Assembly: GCF_002217285.1 (NCBI RefSeq)
Contig: NZ_MUGW01000012.1
Location: 62,001 to 126,000, forward strand
Length of the DNA stretch: 64,000 nucleotides
Direction: 5' to 3'
Source of the DNA: Flavobacterium hercynium
Lineage (GTDB): Bacteria > Bacteroidota > Bacteroidia > Flavobacteriales > Flavobacteriaceae
Shown: positions 44,739 through 52,606 of the stretch, in pieces
Numbering within the stretch: position 1 is the stretch's first letter
How the letters are laid out: every line of letters begins with the position of its first letter
Made by a program: the position numbers and the translations under genes
The notes under the pieces: generated by a model
Database searches by the model: none
What the model saw: the letters and a program-made list of their open reading frames with translations, nothing else
What the model was told of the DNA's origin: nothing

Positions 44739-44854
44739 AGGACGGGATGCAGGCAGACCAAAAGGAAACGGAATAAGTCCCGAAGGGTGTTTTGTGAGCA
44801 CGCGAGCAAAACATTATGCCGTAGTCTTTTGGTCAGGCTGATCCAGCACGTCCT
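44739..44854 (+). other. oriT-like inverted repeat, copy 2, upstream of the relaxase
   Basis: Nested stems: AGGACG/CGTCCT (44739-44744 with 44849-44854), GACCAAAAG/CTTTTGGTC (44756-44764 with 44826-44834) and TGTTTTG/CAAAACA (44788-44794 with 44807-44813). Between the second and third stems lies ATAAGTCCCGAAGGGTG (44773-44789), and CATTATGC follows at 44812-44819. Both blocks are shared with the copy at 9242-9331, while the stems differ in sequence but keep similar placement, which is what a conserved structure shows. The position 180 bases before the mobilization genes makes this the likely origin of transfer. The nick site is not defined. Confidence 0.6.
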
Positions 44855-45034
44855 ACCTTGGTTTTCTTTTTATTGTTTCTTTGATTAAAAAAATAAAGTT
44901 ACATGTAAAAATATCTATCCTTTCTTTGAGACACATCAGGCCAAATGCTTCCAAAGATTTCCAAATCTAAGAGGAGTTACTGATAATAAAATATATTGGT
45001 TTTTATTTTTAAATAATAACTAGTACGTATAGGA

Positions 45035-45466
45035 ATGGAAAACAAAAGTACAGCCAATCCCCGTAAAGGTGGCAGACATCCTAAAGATGACCCTGCTGTC
45101 CATCGCTATTCTATCAGTCTTACCGCTGAGGAAAATGCACGATTCCTGATTCTTTTTGAGAGCTCGGGCATGAATGTTATGGCACATTTTATTACAGCCT
45201 GTATTTTTCAAAAAGGGATCAAGACAGTTAAGATCGATAAAGCAACAATGGATTATTACATACTTCTAACTGCCTTATTCGGACAGTTTCGGGCTATTGG
45301 GGTTAATTACAATCAGGTTGTGAAGATTATGTACCGTAATTTTTCCGAAAAGAAAGCTCCCGTGTATCTCTACAAATTGGTAAATCAAACAATGGAATTT
45401 GCTCTTTTAGCTCAAAAGATAATACAGCTTACAGCGGAATTTGAAGAAAAACACCTAAAAAAATGA
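45035..45466 (+). CDS. Mobilization accessory protein (MobA/MobC-like)
   Basis: 143 residues. The N-terminus is basic and Pro/Gly-rich (NPRKGGRHPKDDP), then a ribbon-helix-helix-like segment (HRYSISLTAEENARFLILFE) and a helical domain with FRAIGVNYNQVVKIMYRNF, the conserved motif of relaxosome accessory proteins of Bacteroidota mobilizable elements. It would bind the nearby oriT and help the relaxase load. It overlaps the relaxase start by 4 bases. The start at 45035 follows the oriT candidate by 180 bases. Confidence 0.85.
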   Translation: MENKSTANPRKGGRHPKDDPAVHRYSISLTAEENARFLILFESSGMNVMAHFITACIFQKGIKTVKIDKATMDYYILLTALFGQFRAIGVNYNQVVKIMYRNFSEKKAPVYLYKLVNQTMEFALLAQKIIQLTAEFEEKHLKK

Positions 45467-46749
45467 TAGCAAAAATAGGAAGAGGCAAAAGTTTGTACGG
45501 AGCATTAGCATATAATTATCAAAAACTTGAAAAAGAAAGTGCACAGGTCTTGTTTACCCAAAAGATAATTCAAGCACCTGATGGTAATTATTCCGTAGAA
45601 CAGCTCTCCCGTTCTTTTGAATTACACTTATTGGCTAATCGTAAAACGGAGAAACCTGTGCTTCATATTTCTCTGAACCCTGACCCGAAAAATAATGTAA
45701 GTAATACTGATTTTGAGAATATGGCACAAGACTATATGAGGCAGATGGGCTACGGAAATCAGCCCTTTGTCGTATTCAGACATACTGATATAGACCGTAC
45801 GCATATCCATATCGTATCGGTGTGCGTGGATGCGGAGGGGAGGAAAATATCCGATAAATTTGAAAAAAGGCGTTCCATGGAAGTCTGCAGGATGTTGGAA
45901 AAACAGTACAGTCTTATATCAGCTATAGATAAAAAACAAGAGGCACACAACCCAACATTTAAACCTGTTGAATATAAAGCAGGAGATATAAAAAGCCAGA
46001 TGGCTTCGATACTGCGCCATCTGCCTATATATTACCAGTTCCAAACTTTTGGGTCATATAATGCCTTACTTTCACTTTTTAATATTACTGCCCAGGAAGT
46101 GAAAGGCGAGTATAATGGAATTCCAAAACTGGGATTAGTATATTTTGCGTTAAATGAAAAGGGAGAAAAAGCAAGCAGTCCCTTTAAGGCTTCGCTGTTT
46201 GGAAAAAATGCAGGATTAGCACAGCTGCAATCCCACTATGAGCGAAGCAGGATAAATCTAAAAGACAGTCCGGCTAAACAATCAGTTAAAGGCAGGATCG
46301 AATCAGTAATGCAGGCTGTCTCTAACGAATCCGAATTTAAGAAAAAACTATTAGAACAGGGTATGAATTTAGTTATACGCCGAAATGCTGGAGGGCGTAT
46401 CTATGGCATAACTTTTATTGACCACAAATCCCGTTGTGTGTGCAACGGCTCTGAGCTTGGCAAAAACCTCTCGGCCAATTCATTTAACGACTGGTGGAAT
46501 AATAGTAGGAAACCAGAAAATCCAGTACATAAAAGCTGTGTTTCCGAAAAAGATGTTATTGTGAAAACAGAGATAGGCCAATCGCCTAACATGCTTGACT
46601 TTTTAATAAAAGAAAATATGCATCATACTTATGAACAAAACAGTTTTGACGCATTGGGCGGTTTATTGCCACAGGCACAGACAGAGGATTACGAGGAACA
46701 GGCATTTGGCAATAGGATGAAACGAAAGGTTAAACGCAGAAGATTGTAG
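45463..46749 (+). CDS. Relaxase/mobilization nuclease (MobB-like)
   Basis: 428 residues. The HUH metal site is His107-x6-His114-x-His116 in FRHTDIDRTHIHIV. Tyr12 in YGALAY or Tyr18 in NYQK is the candidate catalytic residue for the phosphotyrosine bond. Motifs MIAKIGRGKSLYGALAYN and ISDKFEKRRSMEVCRMLE are typical of Bacteroidota mobilization relaxases. It nicks the transfer origin and pilots the strand into a recipient with help from another conjugation apparatus, because no type IV secretion genes are present here. It overlaps the accessory gene by 4 bases and appears intact. Confidence 0.92.
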   Translation: MIAKIGRGKSLYGALAYNYQKLEKESAQVLFTQKIIQAPDGNYSVEQLSRSFELHLLANRKTEKPVLHISLNPDPKNNVSNTDFENMAQDYMRQMGYGNQPFVVFRHTDIDRTHIHIVSVCVDAEGRKISDKFEKRRSMEVCRMLEKQYSLISAIDKKQEAHNPTFKPVEYKAGDIKSQMASILRHLPIYYQFQTFGSYNALLSLFNITAQEVKGEYNGIPKLGLVYFALNEKGEKASSPFKASLFGKNAGLAQLQSHYERSRINLKDSPAKQSVKGRIESVMQAVSNESEFKKKLLEQGMNLVIRRNAGGRIYGITFIDHKSRCVCNGSELGKNLSANSFNDWWNNSRKPENPVHKSCVSEKDVIVKTEIGQSPNMLDFLIKENMHHTYEQNSFDALGGLLPQAQTEDYEEQAFGNRMKRKVKRRRL

Positions 46750-47113
46750 ATGTAAAATTGAGTTTCCTTCTCATCAAAGAACAACCTGAACTCAATAAAA
46801 GAAAGGCTACAAAAATTTCCTGTGATTCAGTATTTTAATCAGTCTGCGATCTTTTTAATTTTTTATTTCAACAGATAACCTATCTTCAGGCATCACCTGA
46901 AAAACAAATTGGTATAAACGTTATGCCATTGAAAGACAAAGAAAGCAAACAATGACTATAGTCCGATTGACTTCAAAAAGCATTTTTATATTTGTCTTAT
47001 AAATACATACGCAAGCTGTATAGGTGCAAATATTTCATGTATATAACAAGGAGTAAAATAAACGCAGCAGTGTATATTTTCATTTACAGGATGGGGACTA
47101 AATTTTAGAGACA
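46750..47113. other. Intergenic region between relaxase and RteC-like gene
   Basis: 364 bases without a credible ORF. The promoter for the RteC-like gene lies at 46967-46994. The rest holds no repeat or structure I can support. Confidence 0.5.
46967..46994 (+). promoter_or_regulatory. Bacteroidota-type promoter for the RteC-like gene
   Basis: TTG (46967-46969) and TATATTTG (46987-46994) are separated by 17 bases, fitting TTG-N17-23-TAnnTTTG. The leader to the start codon at 47114 would be ~110 bases. Confidence 0.55.
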
Positions 47114-47539
47114 ATGAAAAGTGGTAAGCTAATAAAGTGCTTAAAGGTTATATTAAAATTTGATGAAAGGCTCCGGTTAGTAGAACATCTAATTAGTGTA
47201 AGTGACCGGGAAAACAAAATGCAATCCATTTCTTCAAATGAAAAATGTAAATCCTGTTATAACAAAATTGACTTTGCCCAGCTGTTTTATGTTTTGATGG
47301 ATGAAGGTTTATTGTTTTTTGATACTGCAGACCAAAAAAGTAATAGAAGCAAGTTTCAGTTTTTTCTCGAAAATAATTTCACATATGCCGGCGATGAGGG
47401 TGGGCAGTCGAAAATTAAGTCGATCAGCAGGCAGTTCTCCGAATGTAAAGGCTATACCTATAAGGTAAAACAGATTAAATTTTTAGATGAATTTATTGCA
47501 GTAATGCAGGAGCGTAAGAGAAGGCTGGAGAGCTGGTAG
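47114..47539 (+). CDS. RteC-like regulator, short form
   Basis: 141 residues. The block KIDFAQLFYVLMDEGLLFF, then KSNRSKFQFFLENNFTY and QFSECKGYTYKVKQIKFLDEF matches the C-terminal domain of RteC, the regulator that switches on excision of Bacteroides conjugative transposons. The protein is about half the usual length; the N-terminal part is missing or replaced. It is 43 bases upstream of the excisionase-like gene on the same strand, in keeping with control of excision. Confidence 0.78.
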   Translation: MKSGKLIKCLKVILKFDERLRLVEHLISVSDRENKMQSISSNEKCKSCYNKIDFAQLFYVLMDEGLLFFDTADQKSNRSKFQFFLENNFTYAGDEGGQSKIKSISRQFSECKGYTYKVKQIKFLDEFIAVMQERKRRLESW

Positions 47540-47582
47540 ATTTAAAAGAAGAAAAAATTAATAATAAGTAAAAAACTCACCA

Positions 47583-47864
47583 ATGATGAAGAAAGAAAAG
47601 TGGCAATCTTACGTGATGAAAGTGAAGGAGTTGATAGAGCCTGTGCTGGCAAGAATGGAAACAATTGATTCAAAAATCAGCCAGGGGAAAGTTTTGAGGC
47701 CTGAATACTACAGAAATGAAGATTTAAAAAAAATGTTTGGGCTGTCCAATAACACTATTATTAAATACAGACAGACCGGAATTCTGCCCTACACTAAGCT
47801 TGGAGATATTTTTTTGTATGACAGCGGCAAGATCGATAAGATACTGAGAAGCAATGAATCATAA
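47583..47864 (+). CDS. Excisionase-like helix-turn-helix protein
   Basis: 93 residues. An N-terminal helix (~8-35) is followed by a winged HTH at ~43-90: YYRNEDLKKMFGLSNNTI, then KYRQTGILPYTKLGDIFLYD. This is the MerR-like HTH_17 type used by excisionases and transfer regulators. It sits 15 bases before the repeat-rich region next to tRNA-Ser (47879 onward), where an excisionase would bind. Two Met codons are adjacent (47583, 47586). No frameshift is evident. Confidence 0.78.
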   Translation: MMKKEKWQSYVMKVKELIEPVLARMETIDSKISQGKVLRPEYYRNEDLKKMFGLSNNTIIKYRQTGILPYTKLGDIFLYDSGKIDKILRSNES

Positions 47865-47878
47865 CCCAGCATTTATCC

Positions 47879-47934
47879 AGTTACCCAGATTTAAAAAAGC
47901 AGCACAAAATAGAGAGGGTAACCACAATGGTAAC
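47879..47934. repeat. Recombinase arm-type repeats at the left tRNA-Ser
   Basis: GTTACCC (within 47879-47888), GGGTAAC (47916-47922) and TGGTAAC (47928-47934) form a cluster of related inverted and direct sites ~100 bases before tRNA-Ser copy 1. The same sites, in the same mixture of orientations, lie before tRNA-Ser copy 2 (56266-56322). They look like arm-binding sites for an integrase, and so mark an element end. Confidence 0.5.
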
Positions 47935-47972
47935 TGTTTTTCAAGCAGGGTTCGATACCACTCCAAATGAAA

Positions 47973-48002
47973 AATCCTTTAAACACTGATGTTTAAAGGA
48001 TT
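47973..48002 (-). terminator. Intrinsic terminator of tRNA-Ser copy 1
   Basis: AATCCTTTAAAC pairs with GTTTAAAGGATT over a six-base loop; a T-run follows on the minus strand, 34 bases after the tRNA 3' end. It closely resembles the terminator of the second tRNA-Ser (shared core CTTTAAACACT). Confidence 0.75.
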
Positions 48003-48035
48003 TTTGTTTTTAAAAGTCGATTTTCGGACTTCATC

Positions 48036-48123
48036 TGGCGGAGGAAGAGGGATTCGAACCCCCGGACCTGTTACAGTCAACAGTTTTCAAGACTGCCGCA
48101 TTCGACCGCTCTGCCATTCCTCC
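48036..48123 (-). tRNA. tRNA-Ser(TGA), copy 1
   Basis: 88 bases including an encoded CCA (48036-48038). The acceptor stem is GGAGGAA/TTCCTCC, the anticodon loop CTTGAAA gives anticodon UGA (codon UCA), the long variable arm is typical for serine, and the T loop is GGTTCGAATCC. All stems are intact. It has its own promoter box and terminator, and it differs from copy 2 by compensated changes in the acceptor stem. The tRNA marks an element boundary. Confidence 0.95.
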
Positions 48124-48155
48124 AGTAAGATGCAGTCATTCTCTGATTGCGGGTG

Positions 48156-48163
48156 CAAAGATA
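48156..48163 (-). promoter_or_regulatory. Promoter -7 box of tRNA-Ser copy 1
   Basis: TATCTTTG on the minus strand fits TAnnTTTG, about 33 bases upstream of the tRNA 5' end. A matching TATATTTG stands before copy 2 at the same spacing. Confidence 0.55.
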
Positions 48164-48399
48164 GAATGTTTTTTCGATTGCAGAAATTTTTTTGATACTA
48201 TTTATTCAGAAAATAGTAATAAATCCTAAAGCAAGTGAAACATTAGAGTGATCAAAAAGTAAGTCATATTGTTGATATAAAATTTAGGGTAATGATTGAG
48301 AATAAAATTAAGTTTGTTAAATAAAAAATTTATCCTCCGTTTTTTTAAATTATGTCAATTATGGGTTGCTGAGTAAGAGATAACTCAGCCTTCCAGATT

Positions 48400-48627
48400 A
48401 CGGCTGGAACGGATATTTTTACGATCTCAAAAATGCTTGGGCATAGGAGCGTCAAGACAATGCAGATGTATGATAGAGTGATCGACCAGAAAAAAGAGGG
48501 ATGCGGCGAATCGGATTTCGCTGGAGTAGATTATGATTTATTAGAAATAAGAAAGCTCGACGTGTTGGCTATTCCTAAAAGAAAAGGCTGCCATTTGGCA
48601 GCCTTTCGTATATTTTGTAAAAACTAG
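48400..48627 (+). pseudogene. C-terminal fragment of a tyrosine recombinase
   Basis: The frame reads TAGTDIFTISKMLGHRSVKT and then MQMYDRVIDQKK, the C-terminal part of a phage-type integrase, with the conserved His of LGH and the catalytic Tyr of MYDRV. Upstream sequence in the same frame is degenerate and hits a stop near 48370. The N-terminal ~350 residues are gone. It lies just beyond tRNA-Ser copy 1 and is the relic of an earlier integration event at this tRNA. The frame ends at 48627 after unrelated sequence. Confidence 0.7.
48583..48606 (+). terminator. Hairpin terminator within the integrase relic
   Basis: AAAGGCTGCC pairs with GGCAGCCTTT over a four-base loop (ATTT). It was probably the terminator of the old integrase; it now lies inside the decayed frame. 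Confidence 0.6.
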
Positions 48628-49043
48628 GGATGAACTTCGACTGTACTCTTAACTGTTCTTTTTTTTGCAGTTTTTGACTGACCTGCTGCAGTTCCTTTTT
48701 TTAAAGTTTTTTTCTTCATCTTCGTCTCAATTTTTAAGGCTTTGGTATCGAAAATTTTGCCATCTGGCATTTCGATATCCACCGTTTTGTTATCTAAAAG
48801 TTCGTTATCTAAAGATTCGCTGTTAAATGTTTCATTAACTACTGTTTCTTCTTCAAATATTATTTCTTCAAGTGATTCATCTTCAAATGACACATATTCA
48901 ATTGTTTCGAAATTCGCTGAAGCATCTGTCTGGTGCTGTTCTGTCGTTTCGATGATATTATCGAAATGTTTAACAGATTCACAGTTATATCCTATTTCTA
49001 GGAGAAGGGAAGCTAAGAGTACAATAATTGTATGAACGTTCAA
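48624..49043 (-). CDS. Hypothetical protein with acidic repeats and a basic tail
   Basis: 139 residues: a short hydrophobic N-terminus (VHTIIVLLASLLLEI), an acidic middle with repeated short units (for example ESLDNELLDNKTVD), and a Lys/Ala/Thr-rich tail (KKTLKKGTAAGQSKTAKKR) like histone H1-type bacterial proteins. I do not recognise a family. A plus-strand frame over part of the same sequence (48742-49035) is Ser-rich and less plausible. It is a low-certainty gene. Confidence 0.4.
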   Translation of the reverse strand: MNVHTIIVLLASLLLEIGYNCESVKHFDNIIETTEQHQTDASANFETIEYVSFEDESLEEIIFEEETVVNETFNSESLDNELLDNKTVDIEMPDGKIFDTKALKIETKMKKKTLKKGTAAGQSKTAKKRTVKSTVEVHP

Positions 49044-49219
49044 ACCAGGTTTTTGTTTGGTTCAATTTTATATTGCAAAAGTACGAAAAAGTTTTCATAT
49101 TTGCAAATTGATTAACTGTTTGAAACAGCAGATCTTGAAGATTAATGGTTTAAGTGCTTGGTTATTATTGGTTTGAATCCAAAACTGAAACGGCAAATTA
49201 TCAATTCTAAAATCATTTT

Positions 49220-50035
49220 ATGGAAACACCGGCAGAATCGTACAGAAACCTGCAGTTTGCCAGTATGGGAGCGATGAGGAGCTGCACCTGCATCATCATG
49301 CTGGACAAGGCCAACTATAAAGCCCATGGAACAGGCGTGTTTATTCAAATTCAGGAGCACTATTTCCTTGTGTCGGCCGCCCATGTTATGGATAGGCACG
49401 GAGAGTTTTTCATTTTTCTGTCCCAGGAGTATGAAATAATCTATCCGGGAGGCGATACCTACATCAATCGGACAGAGAATCGCGAAAAGGATGAGCTGGA
49501 TATTGCAGCCCTCCGATTGGACGACGACTGCCTGCCGCATATCAAGAGGTCCTACAGTTTTGTGCAGGCCGAGGATCTGGCCGTCAACCACATCTTCCAG
49601 CCTTGGGAATATTATTCTTTTCTGGGGTTTCCCGCCAGTAAGGCAAAAGTCAAATATAAAACCGATATTTTCGGCATCACTACACTATTCCATTTCACAG
49701 CTCCCATCGGAGCCGAGTATTACGAAGAGTTTGGACGAAATCCTTACGTGAACGTTGTGGCGACGTATAATAGAAAACAGGTGTATGATGGCAGCAAAGG
49801 AACTTACGGCAGGGGCCCGTACCTATACGGTATCAGTGGATGCGGCTTATGGTTCACCGATCCATCTGATCTCGCAGCTGGAATTATAAAACCTAAACTG
49901 ACTGCGATAATGACCGACTGGTCCACTAAAAATAGAAATATAATAATAGGGACCCGCATTGATGTCGTCACGGCTATGATCAAGAAATTTCTGGATATTG
50001 ATTTTCCGGATTCGAGCATTCTAAAGATACGTTAA
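49220..50035 (+). CDS. Trypsin-like serine protease (third in the window)
   Basis: 271 residues, no signal peptide. Triad: His55 in VSAAHVMDR, Asp94 in DELDIAALRL and Ser206 in YGISGCGLWF (Gly-x-Ser-Gly with Cys next to it). The core is a chymotrypsin fold with few accessory regions. It is alone, with no caspase or other effector next to it, flanked by the hypothetical gene on one side and a terminator on the other. The 298 bases after it (50036-50333) hold only a terminator and no gene. Its role is unknown, but the repeated occurrence of trypsin-like proteases in this accessory region is notable. Confidence 0.82.
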   Translation: METPAESYRNLQFASMGAMRSCTCIIMLDKANYKAHGTGVFIQIQEHYFLVSAAHVMDRHGEFFIFLSQEYEIIYPGGDTYINRTENREKDELDIAALRLDDDCLPHIKRSYSFVQAEDLAVNHIFQPWEYYSFLGFPASKAKVKYKTDIFGITTLFHFTAPIGAEYYEEFGRNPYVNVVATYNRKQVYDGSKGTYGRGPYLYGISGCGLWFTDPSDLAAGIIKPKLTAIMTDWSTKNRNIIIGTRIDVVTAMIKKFLDIDFPDSSILKIR

Positions 50036-50220
50036 TTTAATACTCTTGTTTTTTCCTGCTAGAAGGGATTAAACTAAGCTTCAGGAATGCCGAGACCATT
50101 GGAGATTTCAAGATGACTAATTATTCATCAGGACTATGGTAGGTCTCGAAGACTGTTTAGGAGAAACATGCTATTAAGGAACTTTTAGCAGTCGAACTTT
50201 AACAATATTTCTTAATTACG

Positions 50221-50251
50221 AAAACCGCAGTAGAAATACTGCGGTTTTTTT
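50221..50251 (+). terminator. Rho-independent terminator between the protease and the toxin-antitoxin pair
   Basis: AAAACCGCAGTA pairs with TACTGCGGTTTT over a GAAA tetraloop, followed by a T-run. It can end transcription of the plus-strand protease; the minus-strand antitoxin gene ends just beyond it. Confidence 0.85.
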
Positions 50252-50333
50252 ATGTGTACTGCTTGCCATTACTGGGCAGCTACTGAAATATTTGCATTAG
50301 TTCAAAGCAGGAAATTGGATGATAAAGTTAGGT

Positions 50334-51338
50334 TTATACGTGAATCAGATCAAATCCATAATTGTAGTTGATTTTGCGTTTGCCTTTCTCATTTTCTATC
50401 CAGGCTTTTTCTTGATGGCTAATGTCTTTAATTTGGCTAGCATTACATTTTGAAAATGTAGACGCAATCGTCTGTAGTGATTCTAATTCAATTTCATTAA
50501 ATAAATCTTGATTAAATGATTTTGTTGGCGGTAAAACAAATTTCTCCCCAACGTACTCTCCAAAAGCCTCAATTTGAGTGTCAACCATTCTTTTGTTTGT
50601 TATATAATCAAACAATCCATTAAAACGTACAGGAACAGGGCCATAATTATGAGCCATGTATCTAGCCCCACTTATTGAATAGGCTGATTTTTTATAATTT
50701 AAGAAATCTGCATAGAACAAAAGTTTGTTCATTGTAGTTACAGTTGGCTGTAGCTTTTCAGAAAAATATACTACCATTTCAGAAAATTTCTGAATGTTGG
50801 GTTTTCTATATCCAGAAAAAACATTTGGCAGCATATTTTCAAACAGCATGCTTACGTATTTATTCTCATCTGAGCAAGCCTGTTCAATTTCTATTGCTGC
50901 ATCTACTTTAGCAAGCACTTTGGTTTTTTCACCATCTTCCAGATCACTACTTCTAAGGACCAGATTTCTAAATATATTTGAGTCTTCTGATATTGTCTGA
51001 ATTAAATTAGCATTAGCCATACTAGGAACTTCTCCCTTTTCATAATTTCTATAGCTGTTAGGTCCAAATCCTAATATTTGGGACATCCTATTTGCGGATA
51101 ACCCATATTTTTTTCGGATGCTTATAATTTCATCTGCAAAAAGAATGTTATGTTTGGCTCGGTATTGATTGTAAACTTGATTTAGATTCATCTCATCTAA
51201 TTCTGTTGTAGTAAACAGCTCATCGCTGTCTTCGCAATAATAACCTAAATGAAAATATTCAAACTCTTCTTTACGGAAAACCAGACGGCTTGTGCTGGCT
51301 CTCAAGGTCATTTCCTTGCCTGTAATTGGACTTTTCAT
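50334..51338 (-). CDS. Panacea-domain (DUF4065/SocA-like) antitoxin with HTH
   Basis: 334 residues. The N-terminal ~60 residues are MqsA-like. An XRE-type HTH lies at ~84-118 (IRKKYGLSANRMSQILGFGP). The C-terminal Panacea domain starts with NKLLFYADFLNYKKS and has ARYMAHNYGPVPVRF (~225-240) and ISHQEKAWIEN (~308), typical of the hyperpromiscuous antitoxin domain found with many toxins. It overlaps the upstream toxin gene by 4 bases, so both are co-translated. It probably represses its own promoter via the HTH. Confidence 0.87.
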   Translation of the reverse strand: MKSPITGKEMTLRASTSRLVFRKEEFEYFHLGYYCEDSDELFTTTELDEMNLNQVYNQYRAKHNILFADEIISIRKKYGLSANRMSQILGFGPNSYRNYEKGEVPSMANANLIQTISEDSNIFRNLVLRSSDLEDGEKTKVLAKVDAAIEIEQACSDENKYVSMLFENMLPNVFSGYRKPNIQKFSEMVVYFSEKLQPTVTTMNKLLFYADFLNYKKSAYSISGARYMAHNYGPVPVRFNGLFDYITNKRMVDTQIEAFGEYVGEKFVLPPTKSFNQDLFNEIELESLQTIASTFSKCNASQIKDISHQEKAWIENEKGKRKINYNYGFDLIHV

Positions 51339-51700
51339 AATTTTTCTATTTCTTGTTTAAACGGGAATTCCATAGGGTGCTCTGCCTTGTGAAATGAAAT
51401 GCAAATGGCATTATTGGTGGCGCTTGATATGGTTAGTTTGATGTAAACTTCTTGTTTTTTAATAATTTTTCCAAAAATCCATAATTCCTTTCCATTAAAT
51501 TGGGTTTCAGGTAGTGGTCCTTCACAATAATCTTCAATTTCTAATTGAGCAATTATTTCTTTTCTGGAATTAGCGGTAATTCCTAAGTCTGCTAAATCCT
51601 GCACGCTGTTTTTGGGTCTATTGACAAAAAATATATCCCATGTCTTTATTATTTGTTTGAGTTCCTGTAAAAAAGACTTGACAATGGCTTTAGTAGACAT
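51335..51700 (-). CDS. Toxin of the Panacea system (RelE/MqsR-like candidate)
   Basis: 121 residues. The middle reads LADLGITANSRKEIIAQLE and then GKELWIFGKIIKKQEVYIKL, with the compact alpha/beta character of RelE/MqsR-type RNA-cleaving toxins. I cannot prove the family from sequence. It lies directly upstream of the antitoxin, with a 4-base overlap, the usual order for systems whose antitoxin carries the DNA-binding domain. No signal peptide is present, so it acts in the cytoplasm. The 454 bases upstream (51701-52155) hold no credible gene. Confidence 0.7.
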   Translation of the reverse strand: MSTKAIVKSFLQELKQIIKTWDIFFVNRPKNSVQDLADLGITANSRKEIIAQLEIEDYCEGPLPETQFNGKELWIFGKIIKKQEVYIKLTISSATNNAICISFHKAEHPMEFPFKQEIEKL

Positions 51701-52155
51701 AATTTTGATTTTACAAGTCTCAAAAATATCTATTAATATTTAAAAATACAACTTTATAGTTGATAATAATTAAACAAACAATAATTATGCCACTTTAAAG
51801 TTAGTTGTTTTTATTGAATTTTCCAAATAAAAACATCAAATTTGAATAGTGAATTGTATAGCATAAAAATCTAATACAGTTTTGAACCTAAGCTTAAGGA
51901 GTACTGTTTTTACTAAGGTTCTGCTTTTTGCAAATGTACTGTGCGAAATAAATCAACTTGTGACTTCACTTAAACAACAGTCAATTGTCAATATATACAA
52001 TTTGTTTTGTGAAAAAAAACATTGAGAAGTAGAAAATAAAAACAGGAGCTTCAGACTCCGCAACATAAAGATAACTCGTTGAATTCCGTAAAAAAAAAGG
52101 AAATATACAATCGGTAATGTTTGTGATAAACGCAGAGCGCAGGATTCGAACCTAA

Positions 52156-52302
52156 GACTTGAAACCTGCATATTCAAAAAGTAATATAAAAGTTGAATAT
52201 GCAATGCGCGGATTAGATAAACCTTTAGGGGGTGCGACATATCAATTAGAACAATTTGTGAAAGAAAATATAGACAAATTAATTGAAAGCACTGAAAAAT
52301 AA
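52156..52302 (+). pseudogene. 3' fragment of a gene resembling DUF1016 (YhcG-like) nucleases
   Basis: A frame ends at TAA (52300-52302) with KVEYAMRGLDKPLGGATYQ, then LEQFVKENIDKLIES. The phrase EYAMRGLDKPLG resembles the C-terminal end of the DUF1016 family, which belongs to the PD-(D/E)XK group of nucleases. Upstream the frame is blocked by a stop at 52153-52155. It is a relic of ~48 codons. The family match is tentative. Confidence 0.35.
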
Positions 52303-52315
52303 TAGGCAATTATAC

Positions 52316-52472
52316 AATTAGGTCCAAACTGCGGATACAATAGTGAAAACCAATTGTGCCGTCACTGTCGGCACAATTAGAAAGTTAATACCGAATCAAC
52401 TTTGGGAAAATAAAGTTCAAGCATTATACAGCTAGTTAACAGGAAAATTGTCGTGACACTGTAACGACAATT
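52316..52472. repeat. Three palindromes of the AATTG(N5)-loop-(N5)CAATT family, left group
   Basis: Units at 52316-52341 (degenerate), 52352-52378 and 52446-52472. The arms are 9-10 bp and the loop carries CACTGT or close to it: for example AATTGTGCCG-TCACTGT-CGGCACAATT. The inner bases differ between units but stay complementary across each arm. Two more units lie at 54566 and 54814. The element may be a protein-binding or RNA-hairpin site; no coding capacity. Confidence 0.6.
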
Positions 52473-52606
52473 GAGATCCATATTTTCAAACTCAGATAAA
52501 ATCGTTAAAGATTACTGAAACTAATACAGTTTAGAACCTAAGCTTAGAAGAACTTAATTTTACTGATTTTATCGTTCCCTAAGATTGTGGCAATTTCAAA
52601 TGTTTT

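Larger units (their letters stand above)
43657..45034. other. 1.4-kb noncoding region upstream of the relaxase operon
   Basis: No credible ORF. It holds a strong hairpin followed by an intrinsic terminator (44148-44262), a cluster of TTTACA repeats (44435-44604), and an A/G-rich stretch leading to the oriT-like inverted repeat (44739-44854), each listed separately. The 43657-44100 part shows nothing I can support beyond AT-rich sequence. Confidence 0.6.
51871..52546 (+). repeat. 26-bp direct repeats flanking a 650-base segment
   Basis: The sequence CTAATACAGTTT-[T/A]-GAACCTAAGC-TTA occurs at 51871-51896 and 52521-52546 (25 of 26 identical), exactly 650 bases apart. The segment between them holds a gene relic (52156-52302), three palindromes and a tRNA T-arm-like stretch (GGATTCGAACC near 52142). 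It looks like the scar of an insertion, with the repeats as attachment sites or target duplications. Confidence 0.5.

Noticed and set aside
47945..47965. T-arm-like stretch GGGTTCGATACC beside tRNA-Ser copy 1
   Set aside because: It does not extend into a tRNA and does not match the tRNA-Ser sequence, so it is not supported as an attachment core.
48742..49035. Plus-strand Ser-rich frame opposite the hypothetical gene at 48624
   Set aside because: Composition is low-complexity and consistent with a shadow of the minus-strand repeats.
52135..52165. Sequence resembling the T arm and 3' part of a tRNA (GGATTCGAACC)
   Set aside because: No D arm, anticodon arm or acceptor pairing can be built around it; noted only as part of the repeat-flanked segment.
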